Shown piece after piece: positions 1 to 7,035 of a DNA stretch of 39,592 nucleotides. Below the pieces are notes generated by a model, which ran no database searches, was not told the origin of the DNA, and saw only the letters and a list, made by a program, of their open reading frames with translations. The number at the start of each line of letters is the position of its first letter. The first letter of the stretch is position 1. Position numbers and translations under genes: made by a program. The DNA lies in NCBI RefSeq assembly GCF_015553355.1, contig NZ_JADNGN010000020.1, positions 1-39,592 of the forward strand, written 5' to 3'. Origin of the DNA: Collinsella aerofaciens. GTDB lineage: Bacteria; Actinomycetota; Coriobacteriia; Coriobacteriales; Coriobacteriaceae.

Positions 1-12
1 GGGTATCGGGTT

Positions 13-48
13 CCCACATTCATCCGTACATGTACGGATGAATGTGGG
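13..48. repeat. Perfect 36-bp palindrome
   Basis: Two 18-nt arms (13-30 and 31-48) are exact reverse complements with no spacer; the centre reads CGTACATGTACG. A shortened copy of the right arm (GTTCGGATGAA) follows at 53-63. With no loop this is better explained as a dimeric-protein operator or cruciform than as an RNA hairpin. No T-run follows it. The gene it serves could lie left of the window, or it could end leftward transcripts from the small peptide gene at 212-337. Confidence 0.7.
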
Positions 49-78
49 AGGTGTTCGGATGAAGTCGATAATCAAGGT

Positions 79-98
79 GCCAGTTGTGCCTGGCTTTT
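79..98 (+). terminator. Small terminator-like hairpin
   Basis: GCCAG (79-83), a 6-nt loop, CTGGC (90-94), then TTTT. The stem is only 5 bp, so it would be weak. It could end a rightward transcript entering from outside the window, just before the antisense-RNA promoter at 115-143. Confidence 0.3.
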
Positions 99-114
99 GG
101 AGCGGCATTGCCGA

Positions 115-143
115 TTGTTCAAAATGTCATTCGTGGGTAGAAT
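115..143 (+). promoter_or_regulatory. Sigma-70-type promoter of candidate antisense RNA
   Basis: TTGTTC (115-120) and TAGAAT (138-143) are separated by exactly 17 nt, a near-consensus housekeeping promoter. Transcription would start near 150 and run into the hairpin at 198-232. No open reading frame with a ribosome binding site lies between, so the product is most simply a short RNA. Confidence 0.6.
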
Positions 144-149
144 AGTGTC

Positions 150-232
150 GACGGCAGCCCAAGTTCTGGAAAGCTGGGCAGCGCCGTTGCTTGGATTAAG
201 GGGTCAACGCCTTAGCGGCGGCGACCCCTTTT
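150..232 (+). ncRNA. Candidate type I antitoxin RNA (about 80 nt)
   Basis: A near-consensus promoter and an intrinsic terminator bracket about 80 nt without a credible ORF. The RNA has an internal hairpin (GCCCA/TGGGC, about 157-178), then the terminator, which overlaps the 3' end of the minus-strand peptide gene (212-337). The octamer CGTTGCTT occurs at 185-192 in the RNA and at 234-241 and 246-253 on the plus strand opposite the peptide gene, so the RNA could pair with the toxin mRNA outside the direct overlap as well. Convergent transcripts with a shared terminator and direct repeats are the organisation known from txpA/RatA and the par (fst/RNAII) loci. The function is inferred; ends are estimates. 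Confidence 0.55.
198..232 (+). terminator. Intrinsic terminator of the antisense RNA
   Basis: AAGGGGTC (198-205) pairs with GACCCCTT (223-230), with additional GCC/GGC pairing inside, followed by TTTT to 232. The hairpin is symmetric, so it also lies at the end of the minus-strand toxin mRNA, covering its last codons and stop, although the T-run on that side is weaker. Confidence 0.7.
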
Positions 233-337
233 ACGTTGCTTCGAACGTTGCTTGAGTGCCTCGGAAAGCCCGACGAGCGCCGTGGAGAACGAGACCAAAG
301 CGGTCAGAAGTCTCACGAAATCAATCAGATCGGTCAT
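212..337 (-). CDS. Small hydrophobic/basic peptide, putative type I toxin
   Basis: A 41-codon gene read directly from the minus strand. It starts at the ATG at 337 behind a strong GGAGGTGAT ribosome binding site eight nucleotides upstream and ends with TAA at 212-214. The peptide has a short N-terminus (MTDLIDFVR), a hydrophobic helix at about residues 4-25 (core LLTALVSFSTALVGL) and an extremely basic tail (KQRSKQRKRGRRR). Size, single membrane-seeking helix and charged tail resemble holin-like/Fst/TxpA type I toxins, but I see no residue-level match that fixes a family. Support comes from the strong SD, an SD-sequestering hairpin (346-363), a promoter containing a LexA-like box (420-449) and the convergent antisense RNA. 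An in-frame ATG at 343 overlaps the SD and is less likely. Confidence 0.6.
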   Translation of the reverse strand: MTDLIDFVRLLTALVSFSTALVGLSEALKQRSKQRKRGRRR

Positions 338-345
338 GGGCATCA

Positions 346-363
346 CCTCCCATCAGATGGAGG
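346..363 (-). promoter_or_regulatory. Hairpin sequestering the toxin Shine-Dalgarno
   Basis: In the minus-strand RNA, CCUCCA pairs with UGGGAGG (one bulged G) around a 5-nt loop, hiding the GGGAGG core of the SD used by the peptide gene at 337. Masked ribosome binding sites in primary transcripts are a common property of type I toxin mRNAs. Pairing is read directly; the regulatory meaning is inferred. Confidence 0.5.
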
Positions 364-419
364 GCGTTGCCCGGCACATGGAACTGCCGCCAACAGTATC
401 AATTCTATCAAAGCGCAGT

Positions 420-449
420 TAGATATGCGAATGTTTGTTCGTATTTCAA
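420..449 (-). promoter_or_regulatory. Toxin promoter with LexA-like (SOS) box
   Basis: On the minus strand TTGAAA (449-444) and TATCTA (425-420) are 18 nt apart. Between them lies CGAACAAACATTCG (428-441), which differs from the Gram-positive LexA consensus half-site pattern CGAAC-N4-GTTCG at one position. A repressor there would block the promoter directly. The leader would be about 75 nt. Confidence 0.45.
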
Positions 450-464
450 GAGACCAGCGTCACC

Positions 465-493
465 TGTGACAAAGGGGCTGTCCCTTTGTCACA
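465..493 (-). terminator. 12-bp hairpin right after the HAD phosphatase stop
   Basis: TGTGACAAAGGG (465-476) and CCCTTTGTCACA (482-493) pair perfectly around a 5-nt loop and touch the stop codon of the HAD gene at 494-496. There is no T-run, so it may act as a 3' mRNA stabiliser as much as a terminator. The AAAGGGACAG core is shared with the loop of the dispersed repeat at 10596, 20565, 21772, 27885 and 31457. Confidence 0.55.
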
Positions 494-1351
494 TTATTCG
501 ATTACGGTGCAGGAATTCTGCTTGTGCATGGTGGCAAGCATGTGTTTGGGAACGGCGTGGACCATGCAACTGCCGATGGTCGCGCTCGCGGCGGCCTTAG
601 CTGCATCGCTAGCGTTTTTGGTCGCGTAGCTGTGGCGGAAACGCTTGAGCATGGCAATGTCGTTGCCGCCGTCGCCGTAGACCGCGACCTCGTCCTCGGC
701 AATGCCGTAGTAGCCCGCCAGCCAGGCCACGCTCTCGCCCTTGTTGCATGCCACATCCGTGATCTCAAACATCACCGGGTCAAACGGCGCGTTGACCACG
801 CGGTCCGAGCGCTCGGCCAAATACGCCTTAAGGTCGCGCTCCAGCTCGGGCGAGATCACACGGCAATTGATCTTGCACACATCGTGGCGCAGGATGTCAC
901 CGATCGACTGGTCGAAATATTGCTCCTCGTGATACCCGCCACGTGCACGCATGCCACGCATCACGATACGCTTGATAGGACTGTCCTTTTTAAAGCCCGC
1001 CTGATGCATCTCGAACGAGCCGCTCGAGAACATGCCATCGGGCGTGGAGCAATCAAAGCAAATGTCCGGGAACTCCTTGAGCAGCTCCTCGGTGATCTGC
1101 GGATCGATGGTCCAGGTCTTGAGCACCTCGCCATGACTGTCGCGCACAATGGAGCCGTTAGAGCAGCAGGCATCGAGCGCCAGCCCCGTAAAGCCATGTT
1201 CGCCGATCGGCAACGTCGAGCGCCCGGTCGCAGGAACCACATGCAGGCCAGCCTCGGTCAGCTCGCGAATGGCACGGCGGATGGTCCCATCCGCCTCATG
1301 CAGGGCGTTCAGCAGCGTTCCGTCTAAGTCACTCGCAAACATCTTGATCAT
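494..1351 (-). CDS. HAD-superfamily (Cof/type IIB) phosphatase
   Basis: The 285-residue cytosolic protein carries all HAD motifs: DLDGT (motif I, nucleophile D8 and acid D10), ATGRS (motif II, T42), lysine K204 in the NKGESV context (motif III) and GDGGND at 226-231 (motif IV). The cap inserted between motifs II and III is typical of the Cof/IIB group, which dephosphorylates sugar phosphates or other small phosphoesters; the substrate cannot be told from sequence. The start at 1351 is chosen because AAGGAGAGG precedes it; a longer reading frame to 1444 has a non-HAD extension and runs through the hairpin at 1358-1399. It lies downstream of the MFS gene on the same strand, so the two may be co-transcribed. 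Confidence 0.85.
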   Translation of the reverse strand: MIKMFASDLDGTLLNALHEADGTIRRAIRELTEAGLHVVPATGRSTLPIGEHGFTGLALDACCSNGSIVRDSHGEVLKTWTIDPQITEELLKEFPDICFDCSTPDGMFSSGSFEMHQAGFKKDSPIKRIVMRGMRARGGYHEEQYFDQSIGDILRHDVCKINCRVISPELERDLKAYLAERSDRVVNAPFDPVMFEITDVACNKGESVAWLAGYYGIAEDEVAVYGDGGNDIAMLKRFRHSYATKNASDAAKAAASATIGSCMVHAVPKHMLATMHKQNSCTVIE

Positions 1352-1357
1352 GGATAC

Positions 1358-1399
1358 GCCTCTCCTTCGTCTGCACGATATTGTAGACGAAGGAGAGGC
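1358..1399 (-). promoter_or_regulatory. Leader hairpin enclosing the HAD gene RBS
   Basis: Arms 1358-1375 and 1382-1399 match at 17 of 18 positions around a 6-nt loop. The 3' arm in the minus-strand RNA contains the AAGGAGAGG Shine-Dalgarno for the HAD gene starting at 1351, and the 5' arm is a complete anti-SD. The structure would strongly lower translation unless opened, or would insulate the gene from the upstream MFS transcript. Confidence 0.6.
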
Positions 1400-1466
1400 A
1401 TGCCTAAACAATGCCGTCCCGGCGCGGCGTGCCACTGTCTCCACAAATTCACGGTCCCCCAGCGCC

Positions 1467-2729
1467 TTAAGACATTCGCCATAAGCGACTTTTCAGCCGA
1501 TTAAACAGCGCCGTCGTCGACGTCAGCACCGCCAACATGCCTGCGAATACAATCGCCGGAGCCCATCGATCATATGCAAGCCCGTAAACCAATTGGCCAA
1601 TAGGCGTTGCACAGGAAAGTGTCATATAAACGAGTGCCAGCACTTTTCCGCAGAGTTCCTTTGGCGCTGACCGCTGAACAAATGAAACGATTCCGACCGA
1701 TGCAATGCTTGCCCACGCCATGACCCATGCCGAGCCGGCCGCAAGCGCGGCAAACGCTAATTCATCAGGACCGCTCAGTAGCGTGACAATAATCGGTACG
1801 ACTCCAAAACAAATCATCGCAACATATCGACATATGCCCTTGAAGGAAAAACGATGCGGCCAAATACCGACCAAACCACTGCCGACAAAACCACCTAAGC
1901 CCATAGCCACCTCAATAATCCCAACAAAGGATGACTGCATTCCGAGATGCTTTGCAACAATAACGGGAGCACCAATCGTTAACCCAACTAACGCAAGGTT
2001 CAAAATAGCCGCAAGCAAAAACACAACGAGCAATGATGCGTTTTGAAACAGGTACCGAATCGACTCCCGAAAATCGCTTCGGCATGTCGAGCAAGTCGTA
2101 CCGTCCCCTGTCATTCCAGATGAGGCATTTTGCTTGAGTGCGCCCCCGAACAGCAGGGCTGACATCGCAAACGTCAACGCCGCGGTTTCGCATAGAGCAT
2201 CGATACCAAAGCACCCATAGACTGCCGTCCCGACTACAGGCCCCAAGATATTGCTCGCCATGGTTACCTGCGAGACCAACGCTGTGGCACGCTCAACCTT
2301 TTCTTGGCCCATCATGTGCACCGTCTCAATTTGAAGCATCGGTTTCAGCAGCGATTGGATGCCATATTGGACGCAAAGCATTGCTGCCACGACAACCGCA
2401 AGAGGCAGCGAACACTTCATGGGGATAAACAGCAGTGATGCAGCCATCAGAACAATGCCGAGCACCACAAGAACCCCGCGATGTCTCCCGTGATCCGCCA
2501 AGATTCCGCCAGCCGGAGTCGCAAGCACGCCCGGCACGAACGCTATCGCCGCGACAGCACCATATAACGTTGACGAGCCGCTGCAATCGAACAAGTAAAG
2601 CGGGCACGCAAAGCACAGTGCCGACAACATCGAATACGCGCACAGCTGTGCAACAAGAAGACCGAAAAGCCTGATAGATCGCACTGTTTTTTGCGCCAAC
2701 GAGACATTGCTCCTCCGCATTCCAGCCAT
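1467..2729 (-). CDS. Major facilitator superfamily transporter (probable drug efflux)
   Basis: The 420-residue protein has about twelve hydrophobic helices and a cytoplasmic central loop near residues 200-220, as in 12-TM MFS permeases. The helix 2-3 loop shows the MFS signature region (GGILADHGRHRG), typical of proton-coupled exporters of the MFS_3/enterobactin-exporter-like group. The start at 2729 follows AGGGGG; an upstream extension in frame would cross the operator. The TetR gene lies directly upstream in the same direction, with two matching palindromes between them, so the likely role is regulated export of a toxic compound. The substrate is unknown. Confidence 0.8.
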   Translation of the reverse strand: MAGMRRSNVSLAQKTVRSIRLFGLLVAQLCAYSMLSALCFACPLYLFDCSGSSTLYGAVAAIAFVPGVLATPAGGILADHGRHRGVLVVLGIVLMAASLLFIPMKCSLPLAVVVAAMLCVQYGIQSLLKPMLQIETVHMMGQEKVERATALVSQVTMASNILGPVVGTAVYGCFGIDALCETAALTFAMSALLFGGALKQNASSGMTGDGTTCSTCRSDFRESIRYLFQNASLLVVFLLAAILNLALVGLTIGAPVIVAKHLGMQSSFVGIIEVAMGLGGFVGSGLVGIWPHRFSFKGICRYVAMICFGVVPIIVTLLSGPDELAFAALAAGSAWVMAWASIASVGIVSFVQRSAPKELCGKVLALVYMTLSCATPIGQLVYGLAYDRWAPAIVFAGMLAVLTSTTALFNRLKSRLWRMS

Positions 2730-2742
2730 AAGCCTGCCCCCT

Positions 2743-2824
2743 ATACATACCATTAGTATGTATTTAATGACTTGAAAAGGGCAGCCGTGGCTACCCTTAC
2801 AAATCAATTACATACCGTCAGTAT
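2743..2824 (-). promoter_or_regulatory. Two TetR-type operators
   Basis: ATACATAC-N5-GTATGTAT (2743-2763) and ATAC-N5-GTAT (2812-2824) have the same half-site and 5-nt centre. They sit between the tetR stop (2830) and the MFS start (2729). Their position suggests a promoter for the MFS gene that the TetR protein shuts off. Confidence 0.6.
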
Positions 2825-2829
2825 CTATA

Positions 2830-3492
2830 TTACCACCCAGCACGGTTCCATACGTCCCAAATCTGAGCCGTTGTCTGGAGCACTTCATTACCCAAATCGA
2901 GCCCCACCGCGGCCGCCATCTGCGCCAAACATTGCGCGCGAGCGAGCATTCGATCCTTGGTCTCGAGCGGACGGAACAGCGGCAGCAGCCAAAGATTCGC
3001 CAACAACGATACGGCCTCAGCCGCTTCGCGCGGGCATTTGCACGCAATGGAGCCGTCGGCGATGCCCTCCTCGATCACTGGCAAAAGACAGCCATCGGCC
3101 GACTCGTCGAACGAGCCCTGGTACTGCATCGCCAGTAGACGCGAGCTTTTTACCGGATCTGCCGCAGGATGCATGCGTGCCCATAGCTCAATTTGCGGAA
3201 CGACAGACTCGGGCGCGTACAGTCGCTTGAGCTTTTGGGCTCCCGTCATATTGCCAGCACCGAGTGTCGCGCGGCGGCGCTCAACAATCGGAGCCATTGC
3301 CCGATCAAATGCGGCGTTGAAAATCTCTTCTTTGCTCTTAAAGTGATGATAGACAGCACCCTTGGTCATGCCATCGAGGCGGTCGACGATATCTTGAATG
3401 CTCGTCCCCTCATAACCCTGTGCGCAGAATAGCTCCAGCGCCGCGTCGAGAATCTTCGCGACTGTCTCCTCGGGATATTTATTACGCCCCAT
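2830..3492 (-). CDS. TetR-family transcriptional repressor
   Basis: The 220-residue protein has an N-terminal TetR helix-turn-helix at about residues 8-55, including the typical stretch GAVYHHFKSKEEIF. The remaining helical part is the ligand-binding and dimerisation domain, with no recognisable ligand specificity. ATG at 3492 (MGRNKYPEE) is chosen since the longer frame to 3528 lacks an SD. Gene order and the operators at 2743-2824 make the downstream MFS exporter the likely target. Confidence 0.85.
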   Translation of the reverse strand: MGRNKYPEETVAKILDAALELFCAQGYEGTSIQDIVDRLDGMTKGAVYHHFKSKEEIFNAAFDRAMAPIVERRRATLGAGNMTGAQKLKRLYAPESVVPQIELWARMHPAADPVKSSRLLAMQYQGSFDESADGCLLPVIEEGIADGSIACKCPREAAEAVSLLANLWLLPLFRPLETKDRMLARAQCLAQMAAAVGLDLGNEVLQTTAQIWDVWNRAGW

Positions 3493-3499
3493 AATCTGT

Positions 3500-3553
3500 C
3501 CATCCGCAACGCAAGTCTTGTGCCTCATTGCAGTATTTTAACGTTGCGGATGG
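3500..3553. repeat. Inverted repeat between glnB and tetR
   Basis: Perfect 12-bp arms CCATCCGCAACG (3500-3511) and CGTTGCGGATGG (3542-3553) are separated by 30 nt. It lies downstream of glnB and upstream of tetR, both on minus. It could terminate glnB transcription or regulate tetR; the long loop resembles the other arm-loop-arm elements in this window. Confidence 0.6.
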
Positions 3554-3566
3554 CAGGCGGTCGATT

Positions 3567-3905
3567 CTACACCGCGGCGGGGCCGTGTTCGCCGGTACGG
3601 ATGCGGATAACCTCCTCGACCGGCTCGACCCAGATCTTGCCGTCGCCGACGGCTCCGGTGCGAGCAGCGTTGCAGATAATCTCGACAATGCCGTCGACAT
3701 GCTCATCGGCACAAATGAGCGTGAACTGCACCTTAGGGATCGTGTTGACAAGCAACTCGTTGCCGCGCACGTATTCCTTCCAGCCATGCTGTGCGCCGCA
3801 GCCCTGCACCTGGTTAATAGTCATGCCACGAACATCGGCAGCAAACAGCGCGTCTTTGAGAACCTCAAGCTTCTCGGCACGAACGATCGCCGTAATTTTC
3901 TTCAT
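3567..3905 (-). CDS. glnB: P-II nitrogen regulatory protein
   Basis: The 112-residue length and N-terminus (MKKITAIVRAEKLEVLKDAL) are classic for P-II signal proteins, which sense 2-oxoglutarate, ATP and ADP and plug the Amt channel or control nitrogen enzymes. The T-loop is present (about residues 37-55), but position 51, the tyrosine uridylylated in enterobacteria and adenylylated in many actinobacteria, is leucine (RGNELLVNTIPKVQ). Covalent modification at this site is therefore unlikely, leaving ligand-driven control. It is 49 nt downstream of amt on the same strand, the usual amt-glnK arrangement, so it most likely gates that channel. glnK would be an equally valid name. Confidence 0.9.
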   Translation of the reverse strand: MKKITAIVRAEKLEVLKDALFAADVRGMTINQVQGCGAQHGWKEYVRGNELLVNTIPKVQFTLICADEHVDGIVEIICNAARTGAVGDGKIWVEPVEEVIRIRTGEHGPAAV

Positions 3906-3954
3906 AGTGAACTCCTCTCTTATAAGAGTTGGTCTGACAGAACGTTAGAAACCG

Positions 3955-5232
3955 CTAGTCCAGACCACTAAACGAAGGGTACGCACTTTCGCCGTGCTGA
4001 CTCGCGTCCAAGCCCAGCGCCTCGTCGGCCTCGTCCACACGCAGGCTGCCGTGGAACAGCGCCTTGACCACCGCGGCGATCACTAAATCGAGTACCAGCA
4101 CAATAGCGACCGTCACCACAATGCCCAAAATCTGCGAGATGAGCAGCGACATGTCGCCCGTGTAGAACAGGCCGCCCTTACCGGTCCACGAGAGCTCCGG
4201 CACACAGAACAGGCCCGTGAGCACGCCGCCCAAGATGCCGCCGATACCGTGGCAGCCAAACGCGTCGAGCGCGTCGTCGTAGTCGAACTTGGTCTTGAGA
4301 TGGCTGATGGCCAAGTAGCAGACGGGCGACACGATCAGGCCCATGACCAGCGCCGCCCACGGCTCGACAAAGCCCGCGCCCGGCGTGACCACCACAAGGC
4401 CCGCAACCAGACCGGTGCTGGCACCCACCAGCGTGGGACGACCGGTGTGCACGCACTCGACGGCAAGCCACGAGACCATACCTGCCGCACTGGCCGTCAC
4501 GGTGTTGAGGATGGCGAGTGCCGCCACGGCGTCGGCCTTAAACTCGCTGCCGCCGTTAAAGCCAAACCAGCCAAACCAAAGCAGCCCGGCGCCCAGCGCC
4601 ACAAACGGCACGTTATGCGGACGATAGCTCACCATGCCAAAGCCGCGACGACGGCCGAGCATTAAGCAGAGAATCAGGCCCGTGAGACCGGACGAAATGT
4701 GCACCACGTCGCCGCCGGCAAAGTCGAGTGCGCCGATGATGTCGCCGATAAAGGAGCCATCGCCGCCCCAGACCATGTGGGCGAGCGGCGCATAGACCAC
4801 GAGCAGCCAAATGCCCAGGAAGGCCGTCATGGCACCAAACTTAACGCGGCCGGCCAGGCTGCCCGTGACGATAGCTGCCGTGATCATGGCAAACGCCATT
4901 TGGAAGGCGATGTTGATGATTTGAGGGTAGACGGCACCGTCCGCGGCATTGCCCTCGGCCGCCTGCAGCACCTGGTTGAGCACCGGCAGGCACAGCAGCT
5001 GGTCAAGGCCTCCAATAAACGGGCTGGAACCGTCGCCGCCGTAGGCCAGTGACCAGCCGGCAACAATCCACAGCACACCAACCAGGCCAATGGCGCCAAA
5101 GCACATAAGCATGGTGTTGATGACATTTTTGCGCCTGGACAGGCCGCCATAGAAAAACGCCAGGCCCGGTGTCATTAAAAACACGAGCATGGTGCAGATG
5201 AGCATAAACGTTGTCGGTCCCGTATCGAACAT
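3955..5232 (-). CDS. amt: Ammonium transporter Amt
   Basis: The 425-residue integral membrane protein has the usual eleven helices of the Amt/Mep/Rh family and conducts ammonium as a trimer. Both pore histidines are visible: H178 in GGDVVHISSG and H328 in FGCHGIGG. The N-terminal ATG at 5232 follows AAGGGGGAG; a longer frame to 5289 adds a polar segment without SD. The glnB partner follows after 49 nt. Together they form a nitrogen-scavenging unit, presumably induced under ammonium limitation. Confidence 0.92.
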   Translation of the reverse strand: MFDTGPTTFMLICTMLVFLMTPGLAFFYGGLSRRKNVINTMLMCFGAIGLVGVLWIVAGWSLAYGGDGSSPFIGGLDQLLCLPVLNQVLQAAEGNAADGAVYPQIINIAFQMAFAMITAAIVTGSLAGRVKFGAMTAFLGIWLLVVYAPLAHMVWGGDGSFIGDIIGALDFAGGDVVHISSGLTGLILCLMLGRRRGFGMVSYRPHNVPFVALGAGLLWFGWFGFNGGSEFKADAVAALAILNTVTASAAGMVSWLAVECVHTGRPTLVGASTGLVAGLVVVTPGAGFVEPWAALVMGLIVSPVCYLAISHLKTKFDYDDALDAFGCHGIGGILGGVLTGLFCVPELSWTGKGGLFYTGDMSLLISQILGIVVTVAIVLVLDLVIAAVVKALFHGSLRVDEADEALGLDASQHGESAYPSFSGLD

Positions 5233-5289
5233 TCGCTCCCCCTTGATCGCATGAACGTTGTCGGCGCCCATAATGCGGCCGAGGGGCAA

Positions 5290-5363
5290 CTGGTGTAGAC
5301 CAGATACGGCGTTGTTAAACGCGGCGTTGTCGAATGGAAACGGTGCCGCAATCTTGGAAACGG
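5290..5363 (-). promoter_or_regulatory. amt upstream region with short repeats
   Basis: CTGGT-N4-ACCAG (5290-5303), two GGCGTTGT (5308, 5323) and two TGGAAACGG (5335, 5355, exactly 20 bp apart) precede amt. Such spacing suggests binding sites for a regulator or its cooperating dimers, but I recognise no known GlnR- or NtcA-type site. Confidence 0.3.
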
Positions 5364-5430
5364 CGCGGCAACGGGCGCGAACCGTACGGGAAATACGCGA
5401 GCAAGGGAGCCGCGAGGGCGCTCGTCCCGG

Positions 5431-6450
5431 CTAGCGCCGAAACAGCTCGTGGGCGCGGTCGCGAAGGTCGGTGGCACGAATGACGCCCTCGTAGCGGTTG
5501 ATGTGCAAGCGCGGGAAAGCATTGAAGAAGCGCAGGTCGCGACGGCTGAGCGACACACTCGGCACCGGACGGCTTGCGCGCATGCCGGCACGGAGACGGG
5601 CGAGCGACGGACGAGGCACGCTCGGCGCGGCATCGGCCACGCGGCGAGCAGCGAGTGCCAGGCCGCGAGCACCATCCGAGATAAACGTCGGCATCGAAGC
5701 CTTCTCACGCAGGGCATCGAGCGCCGCATCGCCCAGTTCCGCCAGCCACGCGTTAACGGCGCGGCTTCGGATATGCGTCTGCGCCACCGAGTCAATCGTC
5801 GAATCGGGAATGCGCTCGAGCATGGAGTCGGACGCGTCGGCAAGCGACTCATTGATGCGGTCGGCAAGGTCGGCACGCACACGCTCCAGCTGATCGGACA
5901 GGCGGCGCCAGCTGGCCAGCGAGCAAATCGCATCGACGATCATTGCAACTGCAACGACAAAGGCGGCCAAACGAACAATCAAGACCGGCAGATGGGCGAG
6001 CAGGCCCAACACCGCCGGTTCCACTACGCGACAAATGCACAACGAACCCAAGCCAAACGCGCAGGCCCAGTACAGACAGATGCGGCCATGCAAATTAAAC
6101 GGCAGGTGCGAATAATCCCAAAAGCGCGCGCCCGTTGTTTTTTCCAACAGCACGCCTACGCTGTACTCAATCACGCTGCATACAAGCGCTGCAGCGACAA
6201 ACTGGCTCGACGCGTCAGGAATTCCGCGCAACAGCAGCCAGCAGGCAATGCCGCCCGCGCCATAGATGGGGCAGCACGGCCCCAGCAAAAAGCCGCTATT
6301 GGCAAATCGTCCGTGATTGAGCATGGCGCAGACCGTCGATTCCCACACCCAGCCGCAAAAACCGTAGAAGGCAAACGAGAGCACCAGTGCCGAAAGCGGG
6401 CAGGCGGCAAGCGTCGCGCCGCCAAATGCCATGTCGATCGTGGTTCCCAA
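5431..6450 (-). CDS. Putative ABC-type membrane protein (CmpB/DUF1113-like)
   Basis: The 339-residue protein has about five N-terminal hydrophobic helices followed by a polar, arginine-rich helical tail (about residues 190-339). The motifs FYGFCGWVWES and GFLLGPCCPIYGAGG are characteristic of the Firmicutes/Actinobacteria family labelled putative ABC transporter permease type IV (PF06541), whose function is unknown. The start is a TTG at 6450, three nucleotides after the stop of the HD-domain gene, with AGGAGAGGG positioned for it inside the end of that gene; the alternative ATG at 6432 has no SD. Tight spacing implies translational coupling with the HD gene. Confidence 0.7.
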   Translation of the reverse strand: MGTTIDMAFGGATLAACPLSALVLSFAFYGFCGWVWESTVCAMLNHGRFANSGFLLGPCCPIYGAGGIACWLLLRGIPDASSQFVAAALVCSVIEYSVGVLLEKTTGARFWDYSHLPFNLHGRICLYWACAFGLGSLCICRVVEPAVLGLLAHLPVLIVRLAAFVVAVAMIVDAICSLASWRRLSDQLERVRADLADRINESLADASDSMLERIPDSTIDSVAQTHIRSRAVNAWLAELGDAALDALREKASMPTFISDGARGLALAARRVADAAPSVPRPSLARLRAGMRASRPVPSVSLSRRDLRFFNAFPRLHINRYEGVIRATDLRDRAHELFRR

Positions 6451-6453
6451 CGT

Positions 6454-6990
6454 CTACCCTCTCCTCTTTTCACTCGATTCGCTGCTCGCGCCATCGTCCG
6501 CCTCGTCCTTGCGCCGCAGACGGCCGGCGACCGTCTCGCGCAGCGCGCACCATTTATCCGCCAGGCACACAATCCATGCCTCACGACACGTCGGTGGCAC
6601 CGGCACCAGCGGAAACATATGCCGCACGATAATATTCCGCTCGCGCGGCGTCAGCTCGAAATCCTCCTCCGCACGTGCCAGGGCAAAAAACGGGTGGCGG
6701 AAGCCATGCAGCCGATGGCTTGGGTCGGGATCGTGCCAGTCATAGAGAAAGTAATCGTGTAACAGGGCTCCGCGCAGCAACGAGGCACGGTCGACCGAAA
6801 TGCCAGCACGGCCCAAGTGCTCGGCAAAGGACAGGCTCGCCCGCGCTACCGAAGTCACGTGCGCATAGACCGTCACGTCACCATGTTGGATAAACTCGCG
6901 CGTCAGATCCAAACGGCCCGCCTGGGCCAGCTGACGGGCGGCATAGTCGACCTCGTGCGCGATTCTCTCGGCACGAACGGCATCGGACAT
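6454..6990 (-). CDS. HD-domain phosphohydrolase-like protein
   Basis: The 178-residue cytosolic protein contains an HD-superfamily metal site: a leading histidine in YAHVTSVAR, the HD pair in LLRGALLHDYFLYDW, and the distal aspartate in CLADKWCALRE. HPFFALARA adds further histidine candidates. Proteins of this type hydrolyse phosphoesters of nucleotides, but the substrate cannot be named. ATG at 6990 follows AAGGAGGCAGC. It is the first gene of a two-gene unit with the membrane protein at 5431-6450. Confidence 0.75.
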   Translation of the reverse strand: MSDAVRAERIAHEVDYAARQLAQAGRLDLTREFIQHGDVTVYAHVTSVARASLSFAEHLGRAGISVDRASLLRGALLHDYFLYDWHDPDPSHRLHGFRHPFFALARAEEDFELTPRERNIIVRHMFPLVPVPPTCREAWIVCLADKWCALRETVAGRLRRKDEADDGASSESSEKRRG

Positions 6991-7035
6991 GCTGCCTCCT
7001 TCCAGCGGCTCACGGCGGCAAGCCACGGCCTGCAC

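Noticed and set aside
256-629. Plus-strand ORFs at the left end
   Set aside because: They run antisense to the small toxin-like gene and across hairpins, without SD or recognisable domain.
3955-5232. Several long plus-strand frames opposite amt, lysC, thrC, asd and the DXS-like gene
   Set aside because: Mirror frames produced by high GC codon bias; His/Arg/Gly-rich composition, no SD and no domain.
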